Positions 5,005 through 12,100 of a DNA stretch of 16,241 nt are shown piece by piece. Made by a program: the position numbers and the translations under genes. Numbering within the stretch: the stretch's first letter is position 1; each line of letters starts with the position of its first letter. Below the pieces are notes generated by a model, which was not told where the DNA came from, ran no database searches, and saw only the letters and a program-made list of their open reading frames with translations. The stretch is from positions 1-16,241 of the forward strand of contig JBJDZI010000044.1 of NCBI GenBank assembly GCA_051867925.1, given 5' to 3'. The DNA is from CAKSQF01 sp051867925. GTDB lineage: Bacteria; Bacillota; Clostridia; Oscillospirales; CAG-272.

Positions 5005-7038
5005 ATGAAATATACCAAACTTTTCCTATGTTTTCTGCTGGCGGCGGCTCTGCCGCTGGCGGGATGTAAAAAAACCGATAATTCCCCCGTCACTTCGCCC
5101 GTGAATAACCTCACCACCGGCGAGAGCGGCGAGGTTGAACTCACCGATCCTTCCACCCAGGCGGCGGCATCCATCCGGGCAGAGTTCACCAAGACCGATC
5201 TCACCGACACCTACGAAACCGTCACCGCCACCGTTACCCTCTCCGGCTCTGCCGCCACCGTCGAGGGCGAGGGCGCAAAGCAAAACGGCAGTATAGTGGA
5301 GATCACAGCAGGCGGCACCTACCTTCTTTCGGGCAATTTCAACGGGCAGATACTGGTGAATGCGCCCGAGACCGACAAGGTGCAGTTGGTGCTGGCAGGG
5401 GTCTCCGTCACTTTCGGCGACGCTTCTCCCATTCTCTGCGAGAGCGCAGACAAACTGGTCATCACGCTGGCTGACGGAACGGTCAACACCGTTACCGACA
5501 ACGGCAGCGGTTATGTGGACGCGGAAGACGGCGAGGAAGATCCCAACACCCGCACCGCAGGGGCGATCCATTCCAAATGCGCTCTGACCATCAACGGAGG
5601 CGGCATCCTCACCGTGAAAGCCAATTATCACAACGGCATCCACACCAAAAAGACGCTGAAACTGGTCAGCGGCACCGTCACCGTGGAAGCGGCGGACGAC
5701 GGTATCAAGGGCAAGAACGCCGTCGCCATTCGGAACGGCAATCTGACCGTCATCTCGGGCGAGGACGGCATCCAATGCAGTGAGGATGAAAACACCGCCC
5801 AAGGCTATATATGGATCGAAGGCGGCACGATCAGCATCACCGCCGAGGGCGACGGCATTGACGCTTCCCTCTATCTGATTCAAAAGGGTGGCGACGTGAC
5901 GGTAAACGCTGTCGGCACCCAGCGGAAGGTGGGAGCCTCCACCTCCACCGGCGGGATGGGCGGTCGTCCCGGCATGGGCGGGAGCGGCTCCTCCGACGGC
6001 TACGCCACCAATTCCGACGGCTACTACAAGATCGAGACCAAGGGCGTGAAAGCAGGCAGTTCCATCTCCCTGACAGGCGGCAGACTGACCGTCACCTCCA
6101 CCGGGCACGCCGTCAAATCCTCGGGCACACTGACCGTGGGCGGCGACATCATCCTGCGGCTCAAAGCGTACTGCAATGCTTACAAGGTGAACAGCAAGGG
6201 GCTGACCGCCGCCGGAGATCTGCTGATCTCCGGCGGTGATACCACCGTGGAATACTGCTACGAGGGCGTAGAGTCCACGGGCGGCACGGTTTACGTCACC
6301 GGCGGATCTGTGCGGATCGAATACGCGGTGGACGACGGCTTCAATGCCAGCGCAGGCGGCTCCATGATGGGCAGCATGGGCGGCGGTGGCATGACTCCTC
6401 CCAACATGGGGGGCAATATGACACCTCCCGGTGCGAGTGACACCGACTCCTCCTCTGCCGAAGGTGCGACCTGCGGGCTGGTCTTCAGCGGCGGCTACAC
6501 CTATGTCAACGCATTCGGCGACGGTCTGGACTCCAACAGCGACATCTATATCAGCGGTGGCACCGTCATTGTGGCTGGGCCCAGCAATAGCGGCAACGGC
6601 GCGCTGGACTGCGGCGACAATAACAATCAAGTCTCTGTGACCGGCGGCATTCTCATCGCCTACGGTGCATCGGGAATGGCGGAAGCCCCCGATGCTTCGG
6701 TGACCACCCAATGCACGATTGCCTACAATGCGGGGCTGTCCGCAGGCAACACCCTGACCGTTGTGGACGAGGGCGGCAACCCCGTGATCGCTGTGCAGAT
6801 TGCCGAGGGCAATGTGGCACAGCATATCGTGATCTCCTGCCCCTCTCTCCGTCAAGGCGAGACATACACGCTGGTGAGCGGAGGCACGGTGGACGGCGAG
6901 TCTGTAGACGGACTGTACGCTTCGCCTGTCTCTCTGACGGGCGGCACGACTCTGACCACCCTCACCCTCACCTCCACCGTAGTCGGCTCCTCCGGCGGCA
7001 CGGGCGGCATGGGCGGCGGACGCCCCGGCAGATGGTGA
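5005..7038 (+). CDS. Cthe_2159-like carbohydrate-binding beta-helix lipoprotein
   Basis: The 677-residue exported protein has a signal peptide with lipobox LAGC (Cys 21), a Thr/Ser-rich linker, then a long beta-helix. Family knowledge: Cthe_2159 of Clostridium thermocellum binds cellulose and polygalacturonate and has a calcium-rich parallel beta-helix. Rung motifs seen here are DDGIKGKN (231-238), GEDGIQC, EGDGIDAS, VDDGFNAS (442-449) and FGDGLDSN (504-511), interleaved with GG(T/S)(V/I)xV turns. Two Gly/Met-rich insertions (about 316-328 and 451-477) and a Gly-rich tail ending GRPGRW interrupt it. The start at 5005 has AAAGGAG 11 bases upstream and a good signal peptide; the frame stays open back to 4594 only because repeat copy 1 lacks stops there. 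It likely acts at the cell surface on polysaccharide. The CotH gene follows. Confidence 0.85.
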   Translation: MKYTKLFLCFLLAAALPLAGCKKTDNSPVTSPVNNLTTGESGEVELTDPSTQAAASIRAEFTKTDLTDTYETVTATVTLSGSAATVEGEGAKQNGSIVEITAGGTYLLSGNFNGQILVNAPETDKVQLVLAGVSVTFGDASPILCESADKLVITLADGTVNTVTDNGSGYVDAEDGEEDPNTRTAGAIHSKCALTINGGGILTVKANYHNGIHTKKTLKLVSGTVTVEAADDGIKGKNAVAIRNGNLTVISGEDGIQCSEDENTAQGYIWIEGGTISITAEGDGIDASLYLIQKGGDVTVNAVGTQRKVGASTSTGGMGGRPGMGGSGSSDGYATNSDGYYKIETKGVKAGSSISLTGGRLTVTSTGHAVKSSGTLTVGGDIILRLKAYCNAYKVNSKGLTAAGDLLISGGDTTVEYCYEGVESTGGTVYVTGGSVRIEYAVDDGFNASAGGSMMGSMGGGGMTPPNMGGNMTPPGASDTDSSSAEGATCGLVFSGGYTYVNAFGDGLDSNSDIYISGGTVIVAGPSNSGNGALDCGDNNNQVSVTGGILIAYGASGMAEAPDASVTTQCTIAYNAGLSAGNTLTVVDEGGNPVIAVQIAEGNVAQHIVISCPSLRQGETYTLVSGGTVDGESVDGLYASPVSLTGGTTLTTLTLTSTVVGSSGGTGGMGGGRPGRW

Positions 7039-7085
7039 TATTTTAGGAAAATTTTATTATAATTGAGGCTCCGCCTCAAACTCCG

Positions 7086-7158
7086 GCAGGAACCTTCCCC
7101 CAAGAAGGTTCCTGCACCTCCAAGAACTTTTGTGAAGGGCGGCAAATCTTTGCCGCCC
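7086..7158. repeat. gene-end hairpin pair A-B, copy 2
   Basis: Hairpin A has arms GCAGGAACCTT and AAGGTTCCTGC (7086-7096, 7105-7115). Compared with copy 3 it shows two double changes that keep pairing: C-G to G-C at the base and A-U to G-C at the fourth pair. Hairpin B is GGGCGGCAAA/TTTGCCGCCC (7137-7146, 7149-7158) with loop TC. Confidence 0.82.
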
Positions 7159-7255
7159 GACTTTTGCTGTATGGCATGGGCTCTTGGCTTCGCGAAGCAA
7201 ACGCCGCCCCCAAGCCGCACGCACAAACGCCTTCGGCTTGGTGTCGCTGAAGATT

Positions 7256-7318
7256 CCCACGAACACAGCCCACGACTCGGAGCGAGAGGGTACACCCTTT
7301 TGAACAGACCTCACCGAG
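7256..7318 (+). repeat. conserved 63-base block, copy 2 (possible structured RNA)
   Basis: Matches 4494-4556 at 61 of 63 positions, including single-stranded regions. Conservation of loops as strongly as stems points to a recent copy or to sequence-specific function. Confidence 0.6.
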
Positions 7319-7440
7319 GTTGCATAGCCGAAGGTCTATCCCCATAGGAGGCGCAAGCCGACCCCAAGCCCCGACGAGCGGATGAATACTCTATCAAATG
7401 CACGAACTCACGCGCACCATGAGGGAAAAGGTTGGGGATA

Positions 7441-7465
7441 GCAGCAGCCGCTACGCGGCGGCTGC
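7441..7465. repeat. 25-base hairpin family member 2
   Basis: Outer stem GCAGC/GCTGC, A.G mismatch, inner stem GCCGC/GCGGC, loop TAC. It is fused to the base of the F hairpin that follows (7464-7499). Confidence 0.78.
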
Positions 7466-7500
7466 GGGGAGGAGAAACCGTAGGTTTCGCCTGCCCCGCG

Positions 7501-7575
7501 CAGTTCTTTGCGCCACTTTCTTTCTGCAAAGAAAGTGGCATCCAAAACGGGCTTGATATTCCGCTCCTAAGGCGC
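7501..7575 (+). repeat. 75-base block with 12-bp hairpin (module G), copy 2
   Basis: 73 of 75 positions match 4641-4715. The 12-bp stem is at 7512-7523 with 7528-7539. Confidence 0.85.
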
Positions 7576-7714
7576 ATAAAAGAAACGGCGACGGTTGGAA
7601 ATTTCAGCGAGTTCCACAGACGGAAGCCGATGCGCAATGACAGAGGGTTTCATCTCAAGAACCGTTCGTATCCTCGGAGGGAAGGGAAAACCATCTCAGA
7701 CGCCGAAGTTTTTC

Positions 7715-7739
7715 GTAGCTGTCGCGTAGCGACTGCTAC
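7715..7739. repeat. 25-base hairpin family member 3
   Basis: Outer stem GTAGC/GCTAC, T.T mismatch, inner stem GTCGC/GCGAC, loop GTA. It is identical to 11167-11191. It replaces the 3' arm of the C module, which is interrupted here. Confidence 0.82.
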
Positions 7740-7746
7740 TCTCCCC

Positions 7747-7771
7747 GCAGCCACCGCTTCGCGGTTGCTGC
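7747..7771. repeat. 25-base hairpin family member 4
   Basis: Identical to 4809-4833 (stems GCAGC/GCTGC and ACCGC/GCGGT, C.T mismatch, loop TTC). It opens the E block. Confidence 0.82.
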
Positions 7772-7887
7772 TCCCTCCTTGCCCCTTTCCTTGGCTCGGC
7801 AGTTCCGAGTCTTTCTGTGGTTCGGCAGTTCTGACCGGAAACTTGACAGTTCTAACACCATTTTCGCAACGAATTTACATTTTCCTA

Positions 7888-7916
7888 TTGATTTACCTTC
7901 CTTTTTCTGCTACAAT
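7888..7916 (+). promoter_or_regulatory. SigA-type promoter of the CotH gene
   Basis: TTGATT (7888-7893) and TACAAT (7911-7916) lie 17 bases apart with TGC before the -10. This places the start near 7923, about 20 bases ahead of the ATG. The gene can thus be expressed independently of the beta-helix gene. Confidence 0.78.
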
Positions 7917-7945
7917 GTAAAAAAAGATCTTCAAAGAGGGCTTCT

Positions 7946-10105
7946 ATGAAAAAATTACTTTCCATATGTATGGCACTTCTATGGGCAGTCCTGCCGACCG
8001 TGGCACTGACCTCCTGCGGGGATAAAGCCCCGGGCGATACCACCACGAATACCACCACAACGCAAAAAGTTCAGCAAACACTCCCCCCTGATTACAACGA
8101 ACCCGATTTTCCGGAGACGGGCATATACATTGACTTCGTTGCCAATCACTCGGTAGCAGGAACCGTAGAGGGCGGCGGCACTCATCGGGTGGACATCAGC
8201 CCCGCAGGTACCGTGACGGCAGTCGCCAATCTGGGCTACCGCTTCGCGGGATGGAGCGACGGCGTTACGGATGCCACCCGCACCGGCGACACCGCAGAGG
8301 AGAACAAACAGATCGTGGCACTCTTCGAATACGACTCGCTGGAATTGCCCATTCTGAACATCACCACCCAAACCGGCGGCGATGTCACCTCCAAAACAGA
8401 GTACATCGACGCCACCCTCTCCCTCTTCAACGCAGATGCGGACTATTGTCTCGACGGTCTGGATATGCAGATCCGCGGACGGGGCAATAAAACTTGGGAA
8501 TACGAGAAAAAGTCCTATAAATTGAAGCTCTCCGAGAAACAGTCCCTGCTGGGACTGGGCGAGGGCAAAGCCAAGAAGTGGGTTCTGCTGGCAAATGTCT
8601 GCGATCAGTCCCTGCTCCGTAACTACGTTGCCCTCCATCTGGCGGACGCCATGCCCGCCTCCGTGTGGTCTCCCGACTGCACCAGCGTGGAGGTCTACCT
8701 CAACGGCGAATACCGCGGCGTTTATCTGCTTTGCGAGGAGATAGACGTGAACGCCAACAAGGTCAACATCCCCGAGAATCTGACCGGCGCAGGAGCGGAG
8801 GACATCGGCTTTTTGGTAGAGATCTCGGGCAATCCCAAATCTCCCAGCTTCTCCTGCAACGACAGAAAGTATCAGATCCACAGCGATCTGTCCACCGACG
8901 AAACGGAAGCGTATGCGCAGCAAGCATACATCGAAAACTACCTGCGCTCCGCATGGAAAGCCGTGCAAAACGGCGACGAAGCGGAGATTGCCAAGCTCAT
9001 CGACATCGACTCCATGGTCAACGCCTATCTGGTGGAGGAAATTCTGAAAAACCTTGACTGCGGTTACGATTCCTTCTATCTTTACCGCGTGCCGGGCGGC
9101 AAACTGACCTTCGGACCTCTGTGGGACTTTGACAACGCTTTGGGAAACGCCGACGAGGGAACCGAGAATTACTTCGATCTCTACGTCGCCTACAACGAAC
9201 GCTTTCAGAGCAATCCCTGGCTTTATACCGCCATGGAGCAGGAATGGTTCCGTCAGCGGGTAGTAACCATGTGGGACGCTTCCAAGGATGCTTGCTCCAA
9301 GATGTCCGCAACCGTTCTGGCGGCTGGCAAAGCAGGGTACAACAGCTACTGCCGTAACTTCGAAAAGTGGGACCTTTTCGGTCGCCAATGGAATCGCGAG
9401 ACCGAGCAAATCACTACGCTTGCCACCTACACCCAGCACTACGAATTTTTGGCAACCTGGATCGATCAGCGGCTGGAGTGGCTGGACGAGTGTTATCACG
9501 CCGACACCTTCCTCACCGAATGGGATGAAAAAGATCCCGAACCCGAATGGCCTTGGGGCGGTTGGGAGCCTGAAAAGCCCAAAACCGAGGAAAGCACTCC
9601 TCCCATCGAAGAGGGCATCGGCAACGATGCCGCCAAGAAACTTGCGGAGGAACACACCGCTCTGTCCGTGCTTCCCGAGTCTGTGACCACCACCGTCCGC
9701 GGCAACAACTTTGAGGACATCGACTGTCTCTTTGACGGTGATCTGTCCACCAAATACTGCGCCGCCCTTGGCAGAGGGGGGTGGTGGAATCCCGAATCGT
9801 GGGAGGTGGAGATCATCTTCGCGCTGGCTGATCCCGCCATGCTGTCGGGCTACGCTTTCGTGACCGGCAACGACAACTCCCTGTATCCGGGCAGAAACCC
9901 CGATGAATGGGTTCTGTACGGCAAGACCGACTCGGGCTATGTGGAGATTCACCGATCCGGCGCACAGCAGATGGGCATGGGGGACTACGACTTCACCGCC
10001 TACGGCACGATCCTTGAAAACACAGCCGCATACAGCGAGTACAGGTTGGTCATCACCCACACCGGCACTCTGCAGCTGTCCGAACTGCTTCTGTACACGA
10101 AATGA
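7946..10105 (+). CDS. CotH-kinase family lipoprotein with N-terminal repeat and C-terminal discoidin-like domain
   Basis: The 719-residue exported protein has a lipobox LTSC (Cys 24), a Thr-rich linker, and a bacterial-repeat (InlB B-like) domain at about 78-128 (GYRFAGWSDG). The CotH domain follows at about 135-515: MQIRGRGNKTWEYEKKSYKL (174-193), VYLNGEYRGVYLLCEEID (250-267) and GPLWDFDNALGN (390-401). CotH of Bacillus is an atypical kinase that phosphorylates spore coat proteins; here the WDFD acidic motif is retained. A Pro/Trp/Glu-rich linker (about 528-556) leads to a probable discoidin/F5-8C-like domain (about 583-719, LFDGDLSTKY, WVLYGK, LSELLLYT). CotH proteins beside Cthe_2159-like proteins are a known association in Clostridia. 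GAGG at 7936-7939 sets the start. The substrate is unknown. Confidence 0.9.
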   Translation: MKKLLSICMALLWAVLPTVALTSCGDKAPGDTTTNTTTTQKVQQTLPPDYNEPDFPETGIYIDFVANHSVAGTVEGGGTHRVDISPAGTVTAVANLGYRFAGWSDGVTDATRTGDTAEENKQIVALFEYDSLELPILNITTQTGGDVTSKTEYIDATLSLFNADADYCLDGLDMQIRGRGNKTWEYEKKSYKLKLSEKQSLLGLGEGKAKKWVLLANVCDQSLLRNYVALHLADAMPASVWSPDCTSVEVYLNGEYRGVYLLCEEIDVNANKVNIPENLTGAGAEDIGFLVEISGNPKSPSFSCNDRKYQIHSDLSTDETEAYAQQAYIENYLRSAWKAVQNGDEAEIAKLIDIDSMVNAYLVEEILKNLDCGYDSFYLYRVPGGKLTFGPLWDFDNALGNADEGTENYFDLYVAYNERFQSNPWLYTAMEQEWFRQRVVTMWDASKDACSKMSATVLAAGKAGYNSYCRNFEKWDLFGRQWNRETEQITTLATYTQHYEFLATWIDQRLEWLDECYHADTFLTEWDEKDPEPEWPWGGWEPEKPKTEESTPPIEEGIGNDAAKKLAEEHTALSVLPESVTTTVRGNNFEDIDCLFDGDLSTKYCAALGRGGWWNPESWEVEIIFALADPAMLSGYAFVTGNDNSLYPGRNPDEWVLYGKTDSGYVEIHRSGAQQMGMGDYDFTAYGTILENTAAYSEYRLVITHTGTLQLSELLLYTK

Positions 10106-10117
10106 TCTGATCTATAC

Positions 10118-10154
10118 AGCCACCGCGGGAGGCTTCCCTGCGGTGGCTTTTTTC
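10118..10154 (+). terminator. intrinsic terminator of the CotH gene
   Basis: AGCCACCGC (10118-10126) pairs with GCGGTGGCT (10140-10148) around a loop that can pair further (GGG/CCC), followed by a TTTTTT run. It lies 12 bases after the stop. This is a normal terminator, unlike the repeat hairpins after the neighbouring genes. Confidence 0.9.
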
Positions 10155-10236
10155 GTGGGGCAGATCGGATTTCCGGGCGACGGATTCCGGCGGTCACTTG
10201 GGCGTAACAAATTCTGCACAAATTAGCCGCATAGCA

Positions 10237-10265
10237 TTGACAAATCTTCTGCGCTATGTTAAACT
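10237..10265 (+). promoter_or_regulatory. promoter of the small lipoprotein gene
   Basis: TTGACA (10237-10242) and TAAACT (10260-10265) with 17 bases between. A 7-bp hairpin TGAGCCG/CGGCTCA (10279-10285 with 10293-10299) sits in the leader just before the AAGGAAGGA ribosome site. Confidence 0.7.
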
Positions 10266-10323
10266 GAGAATAATCTGTTGAGCCGCTGAGATCGGCTCAT
10301 CCAAGAAAGGAAGGAATCGTATT

Positions 10324-10842
10324 ATGAAAAAAATCACAAGTATTCTTCTGACTCTGCTGATGGTAGCAGGATGCTTTGGACTGATCGGCTGTGACGCCAT
10401 CGAAAGGATGCTGAACCCCGCGGAAAAGACCTTCACCAAGAACAGTTTCTCCATCACCCTGAACGAAGACTTCTACGAAAAGGATTATATCTCTTTTGAT
10501 TTATATCTGGAATCGCAGGAAGTGATCGTTGCCGTCACCAGAGAGAGTTTCTCTCTTCTGCAGCAAGCGGGCATTGCTACCGACATTTCACTAAAGGATT
10601 ACGGCGAGCTTTCGATTCTCTACAACGAATTTGACGGCGAAAAGCCCTCTGTGGTTGAAGAAGACGGTCTGACCTACTTCACCTACGAGGCCACCGAAGA
10701 CGGAGACGAGTTCTTCTATGCCTGCTACCTCTTCAAAGGCACCGATGCTTACTACATGGTCAATATGTTTTGCTTTGCCGACAAGCAGGACGAGTTCCTA
10801 CCTAAATTCCACGAATGGGCAAAGACCGTCAGCGTGGAGTGA
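10324..10842 (+). CDS. small putative lipoprotein of unknown function
   Basis: The 172-residue product has a lysine-rich start, a hydrophobic stretch and lipobox LIGC (Cys 23); an alternative MVAGC (Cys 17) is also possible. The mature part (NSFSITLNEDFYEKDYISFDLYLESQEVIVAV, written here in two parts: NSFSITLNEDFYEKD and YISFDLYLESQEVIVAV) is acidic with alternating strands. It resembles small extracellular lipoproteins of Clostridia that bind or stabilise partners, but no family is recognised. GGAAGGA lies 8 bases upstream of the ATG. It has its own promoter and ends 3 bases before repeat copy 3, so its mRNA 3' end must lie in or beyond the repeat. Confidence 0.8.
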   Translation: MKKITSILLTLLMVAGCFGLIGCDAIERMLNPAEKTFTKNSFSITLNEDFYEKDYISFDLYLESQEVIVAVTRESFSLLQQAGIATDISLKDYGELSILYNEFDGEKPSVVEEDGLTYFTYEATEDGDEFFYACYLFKGTDAYYMVNMFCFADKQDEFLPKFHEWAKTVSVE

Positions 10843-10869
10843 AGCTTTGAGGCTCCGCCTCAAACTCCG

Positions 10870-10938
10870 CCAAGAACCTTTTTGAAAAAAGGTTCTTGGA
10901 ACTCCAAAAACTTTAATAAAGGGCGGCAATTTGCCGCC
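10870..10938. repeat. gene-end hairpin pair A-B, copy 3
   Basis: Hairpin A pairs 10870-10883 with 10886-10899 (14 bp: CCAAGAACCTTTTT with AAAAAGGTTCTTGG). Hairpin B is GGCGGCA/TGCCGCC (10922-10928, 10932-10938). No T run follows either hairpin. Confidence 0.82.
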
Positions 10939-10998
10939 TCAGTCTGTCGAGAAACTATAAATTTAGAAAGCCGTCAGCCAAGGAAAGGGGTTGGAGGT

Positions 10999-11051
10999 CT
11001 GGAGGAAGGGAAAAAACTTCGGCGCCCCCGATGGTTTTCCCCTTCCTCCAG
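10999..11051 (-). repeat. module C in inverted orientation, copy 3
   Basis: The arms CTGGAGGAAGGG and CCCCTTCCTCCAG pair with one bulged C. The loop, read on the minus strand, is CCATCGGGGGCGCCGAAG, matching the core CCATCTCAGACGCCGAAG of copies 1 and 2 outside five middle positions. The element is therefore present in the opposite orientation here. Confidence 0.8.
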
Positions 11052-11064
11052 TATTCGCGTAAAT

Positions 11065-11113
11065 TTTTTCGACAAACTGGGGCGGCAATTTGCCGCCTCA
11101 GTCTGTCGAAAAA
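11065..11113. repeat. long near-perfect hairpin (extended module B)
   Basis: TTTTTCGACAAACTG (11065-11079) pairs with CAGTCTGTCGAAAAA (11099-11113), with one A.C mismatch. GGCGGCA/TGCCGCC continues inside after one G-U pair, leaving a 3-base loop. This gives about 23 pairs. Its 3' 29 bases (11081-11109) are identical to 10922-10950, where the left outer arm is missing. Confidence 0.85.
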
Positions 11114-11139
11114 GTCTTTCAGAAAATCGAGAGGAGGGA

Positions 11140-11191
11140 GAAACCGTCGGGGGCGCCGAAGTTTTCGTAGCTGTCGCGTAGCGACTGCTAC
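11140..11191 (+). repeat. forward module C core plus 25-base hairpin member 5
   Basis: The core AAACCGTCGGGGGCGCCGAAG (given here as AAACCGTCGGGGG then CGCCGAAG) is followed by TTTTC and the 25-base hairpin at 11167-11191. The hairpin is identical to 7715-7739. The junction of core and hairpin is the same as in copy 2, so they moved together. Confidence 0.8.
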
Positions 11192-11257
11192 ACTCCTCAT
11201 CAGACTCTCCTCCCACTTCCTTGGCTCTTGGCTCTGCGCTCATCCCTCCACGCCCCC

Positions 11258-11286
11258 TTGACAAGCGGCGTGTCCTGTGCTACAAT
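11258..11286 (+). promoter_or_regulatory. SigA-type promoter of natAB
   Basis: TTGACA (11258-11263) and TACAAT (11281-11286), 17 bases apart with TGTGC before the -10. It lies just past the right end of repeat copy 3. Confidence 0.87.
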
Positions 11287-11320
11287 GGGAGTATCTCTGA
11301 TAAGGAAGTGACTGTAAGGC

Positions 11321-12100
11321 ATGAATGCCATTCTGACCGTCAAAGATCTGAAAAAAACCTTCAGACTTTCCAAAAAGCAACAAAAGATAGAGAAGACGGG
11401 GCTTTCCCAAAAGGTGGCTGTGGACGGACTCACCTTCTCGGTAAGCGAGGGGGAAATCTACGGTTTGCTGGGTCCCAACGGCGCAGGCAAGACCACCACC
11501 CTGCGGATGATCGCCACCCTCATCACCCCCGATGAAGGCGAGATCACCGTGGCGGGACATACGCTGAGGGAAGATCCTGCCGCAGTCCGCGCATCGCTGG
11601 GCTTCCTCACGGGCGATCTGAAACTGGAGGAGTTCTTTACCCCCAATTACCTCTTCGATTTCTTCGCCGCCCTCCACGGAATAGACCCCGCCGTGGCAAA
11701 GGAGCGCAAAGCGCGACTCTTCGCCCGCTTTGGCATTGATCAGTTCGCAGAGGTGAAGGTGGCAAACCTCTCCACGGGCATGAAGCAGAAGGTGTCGCTG
11801 GTGATCTCCATCGTCCACGACCCCGCCATCATCGTCTTTGACGAACCCACCAACGGTCTGGACGTCCTCACCGCCAGAGTCGTCACCGATTTTCTGGAAG
11901 AACTGAAAGCGGAAGGCAAAACCATCCTGCTGTCCACACACATCTTCAGTCTGGTGGAAAAGCTGTGCGATCGGGTGGGCATCCTCATCGACGGTAAGTT
12001 AACCGCCGAGGGAACCCTTTCCGAGGTTTGCGGGGACAAGTCCATGGAGGACGCCTTCTTCGACCTCTACCGCTCGCTGAAGGGAGGCGACGCCCTGTGA
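11321..12100 (+). CDS. natA: ABC transporter ATPase, NatA-like
   Basis: This cytoplasmic ATPase would power the membrane exporter encoded next. The 259 residues contain Walker A GPNGAGKT (51-58), signature LSTGM (150-154), Walker B IIVFDE (170-175), D-loop NGLD (178-181) and the switch His 207. At the Q-loop the sequence is LGFLTGD (93-99), without the usual Gln; NatA-type ATPases often show this LTGD-like form. The nearest described relatives are NatA sodium exporters and related ABC-2 drug exporters; the substrate cannot be settled from sequence. AAGGAAG lies 12 bases before the start, a rather long spacing. The stop codon overlaps the next start by 4 bases, so translation is coupled. Confidence 0.82.
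   Translation: MNAILTVKDLKKTFRLSKKQQKIEKTGLSQKVAVDGLTFSVSEGEIYGLLGPNGAGKTTTLRMIATLITPDEGEITVAGHTLREDPAAVRASLGFLTGDLKLEEFFTPNYLFDFFAALHGIDPAVAKERKARLFARFGIDQFAEVKVANLSTGMKQKVSLVISIVHDPAIIVFDEPTNGLDVLTARVVTDFLEELKAEGKTILLSTHIFSLVEKLCDRVGILIDGKLTAEGTLSEVCGDKSMEDAFFDLYRSLKGGDAL

Larger units (their letters stand above)
7063..7815 (+). repeat. modular hairpin repeat, copy 2 (longest)
   Basis: It begins 24 bases after the beta-helix gene stop and is the most complete copy. Module order is TTGAGGC/GCCTCAA hairpin (7063-7079), A hairpin (7086-7115), B hairpin (7137-7158), CCAAGCCG hairpin (7210-7241) and the 63-base block (7256-7318). After these come a 25-base hairpin (7441-7465), F hairpin (7464-7499), G block (7501-7575), C module (about 7675-7714), another 25-base hairpin (7715-7739) and the 70-base E block (7746-7815). 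From 7199 on, the blocks follow the same order as copy 1, with extra inserted pieces. A GCTTCGCGAAGC palindrome lies at 7188-7199. No credible gene fits the 907 bases between 7039 and 7945. Confidence 0.87.
10846..11227 (+). repeat. modular hairpin repeat, copy 3 (rearranged)
   Basis: It starts with TTTGAGGC/GCCTCAAA (10846-10864), then hairpin A (10870-10899) and hairpin B (10922-10938). A symmetric assembly follows: an inverted tail AGCCAAGGAA (10976-10985), an inverted C module (10999-11051), a long B hairpin (11065-11113), a forward C core (11140-11166), a 25-base hairpin (11167-11191) and a forward tail TTCCTTGGCT (11217-11226). The 63-base, F and G blocks are missing. It fills the 415 bases before the natA promoter; no gene is seen. 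Confidence 0.85.

Noticed and set aside
4485..7314. Similar short minus-strand frames in copies 1 and 2 (peptides with SESWAVFVG)
   Set aside because: The peptides look alike only because the 63-base block is repeated; changes do not favour silent positions and the rest of each frame is not conserved.
10155..10236. Near repeat of CGGATTTCCGG and CGGATTCCGG before the small lipoprotein promoter
   Set aside because: Short and imperfect, with no link to the other repeats; likely chance.
4439..11227. CRISPR array or insertion sequence
   Set aside because: Repeats are few, of unequal spacing and made of different modules; there is no transposase, cas gene or clear target-site duplication.
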